DNA of 5,831 nt from CAZFAI01 sp964516555 (lineage in GTDB: Bacteria; Patescibacteriota; Microgenomatia; UBA12405): assembly GCA_964516555.1 (NCBI GenBank), contig CAZFAI010000042.1, positions 1-5,831 on the forward strand. The letters run 5' to 3'. A program made the translations under genes and the position numbers. Below, in pieces: positions 5,442 through 5,831 of this stretch; position 1 is the stretch's first letter; each line of letters starts with the position of its first letter. Below the pieces are notes generated by a model. That model did not search any database and was not told where the DNA came from. It worked only from the letters and a program-made list of their open reading frames with translations.

Positions 5442-5831
5442 TTACCAAGGAAGAGAGAAATATAGACCTTGTTCATAATGCTTTTGATTATCTGATCTAT
5501 TGTTAAGGATCCGGTTTACTGTGTTTTCATCAAACTGAGATTTGTGAGAGAGCAAGGCTTGTCTTTTTTGGCCGATGACGGTGGTAATATCAAATTGACA
5601 ATTAGGATCGTTTGTACCGCCTAAAAGGATGTGTCGGACGTGATGCTCTCGGATATCAGGATTATTAAAGTGTTGTGGGAAGAAAGAGTGATCCCGGCTG
5701 AATGGATAAATGGCATCAAGTGTAATTTGTCCGGTAATTCGGTGATCTTTGTGGTTAATATAGCCATAAGTTGATTTGGGGTCTTTTATGAAGATATCCC
5801 GGGGTTGGTGGGTGCAAACGATATCGGGACG
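5442..5831 (-). CDS. PIG-L/LmbE-family N-acetylglucosaminyl deacetylase-like protein (partial, N-terminus beyond the window)
   Basis: Reading from the right edge gives an open frame of 129 codons ending in TAA at 5442-5444. The visible part is the C-terminal half of a zinc-dependent PIG-L/LmbE deacetylase, a family that removes the acetyl group from N-acetylglucosamine-type sugars. Evidence is the start PDIVCTHQPRDIF, then GYINHKDHRITGQITLDAIY with the family's HxDH metal/catalytic motif (NHKDHR, visible residues 26-31), YPFSRDHSFFPQ, and the late KRQALLSHKSQF (89-100) that is typical before the family's C-terminal end. The first zinc motif (AHPDD-like) must lie outside the window. It precedes the acyltransferase on the same strand, suggesting that an acetamido sugar is deacetylated and a sugar then acylated. 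Local GC content is about 41% by hand count over 5461-5820, somewhat above the glycosyltransferase genes. Confidence 0.9.
   Translation of the reverse strand, partial: RPDIVCTHQPRDIFIKDPKSTYGYINHKDHRITGQITLDAIYPFSRDHSFFPQHFNNPDIREHHVRHILLGGTNDPNCQFDITTVIGQKRQALLSHKSQFDENTVNRILNNRSDNQKHYEQGLYFSLPW

Overview
The window carries a compact, all-minus-strand block of surface-polysaccharide (glycan) genes, cut at both ends. In transcription order, from right to left, it reads: the C-terminal part of a PIG-L/LmbE-type sugar deacetylase; a left-handed beta-helix (hexapeptide) acyltransferase; a small two-TM membrane protein of unknown function; a family 2 glycosyltransferase (rhamnosyltransferase-like); a 12-TM O-antigen polymerase/ligase-type protein with a proline/threonine-rich extracytoplasmic linker; a GT4-type (group 1) glycosyltransferase; and the N-terminal two thirds of a second family 2 glycosyltransferase. 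The partial genes at both edges are clear from direct translation.

The organism cannot be named from this sequence alone. The DNA is AT-rich, uses the standard stop codons, and has very short or negative gene spacing and almost no Shine-Dalgarno sequences. The polymerase has an N-terminal stretch (PLYPKFPLATVSGTYVAIRL) and PTPTPT-type linkers of the kind I associate with Microgenomates-like Candidate Phyla Radiation (Patescibacteria) genomes. The small membrane protein also looks like a family restricted to such genomes. This assignment is recall-based inference with moderate confidence.

Layout: 5442-5831 deacetylase (partial); 5385-5441 is the only real intergenic gap (57 nt), with a hairpin, an orphan strong Shine-Dalgarno sequence and a perfect TATAAT placed exactly as for a leaderless transcript; 4791-5384 acyltransferase; 4246-4791 membrane protein (TAATG junction); 3297-4253 GT2 (8-nt overlap); 1885-3312 polymerase (16-nt overlap); 1864-1884 an almost pure A/T 21-nt gap; 646-1863 GT4; 1-668 GT2 (23-nt overlap with the GT4). 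No stretch over 300 bases lacks a gene. I saw no RNA gene, insertion sequence, CRISPR array or convincing terminator.

How the genes may work together (inference): the glycosyltransferases build a lipid-linked oligosaccharide on the cytoplasmic side, the deacetylase and acyltransferase adjust amino or hydroxyl substituents on its sugars or precursors, and the 12-TM protein polymerises or ligates the exported units outside the membrane. An initiating sugar-phosphate transferase, a flippase and nucleotide-sugar synthesis genes are not in the window and would be expected nearby or elsewhere. The most unusual items are the unknown membrane protein translationally locked between acyltransferase and GT2, the repeat-borne P/T linker in the polymerase, and the hairpin/promoter arrangement before the acyltransferase.
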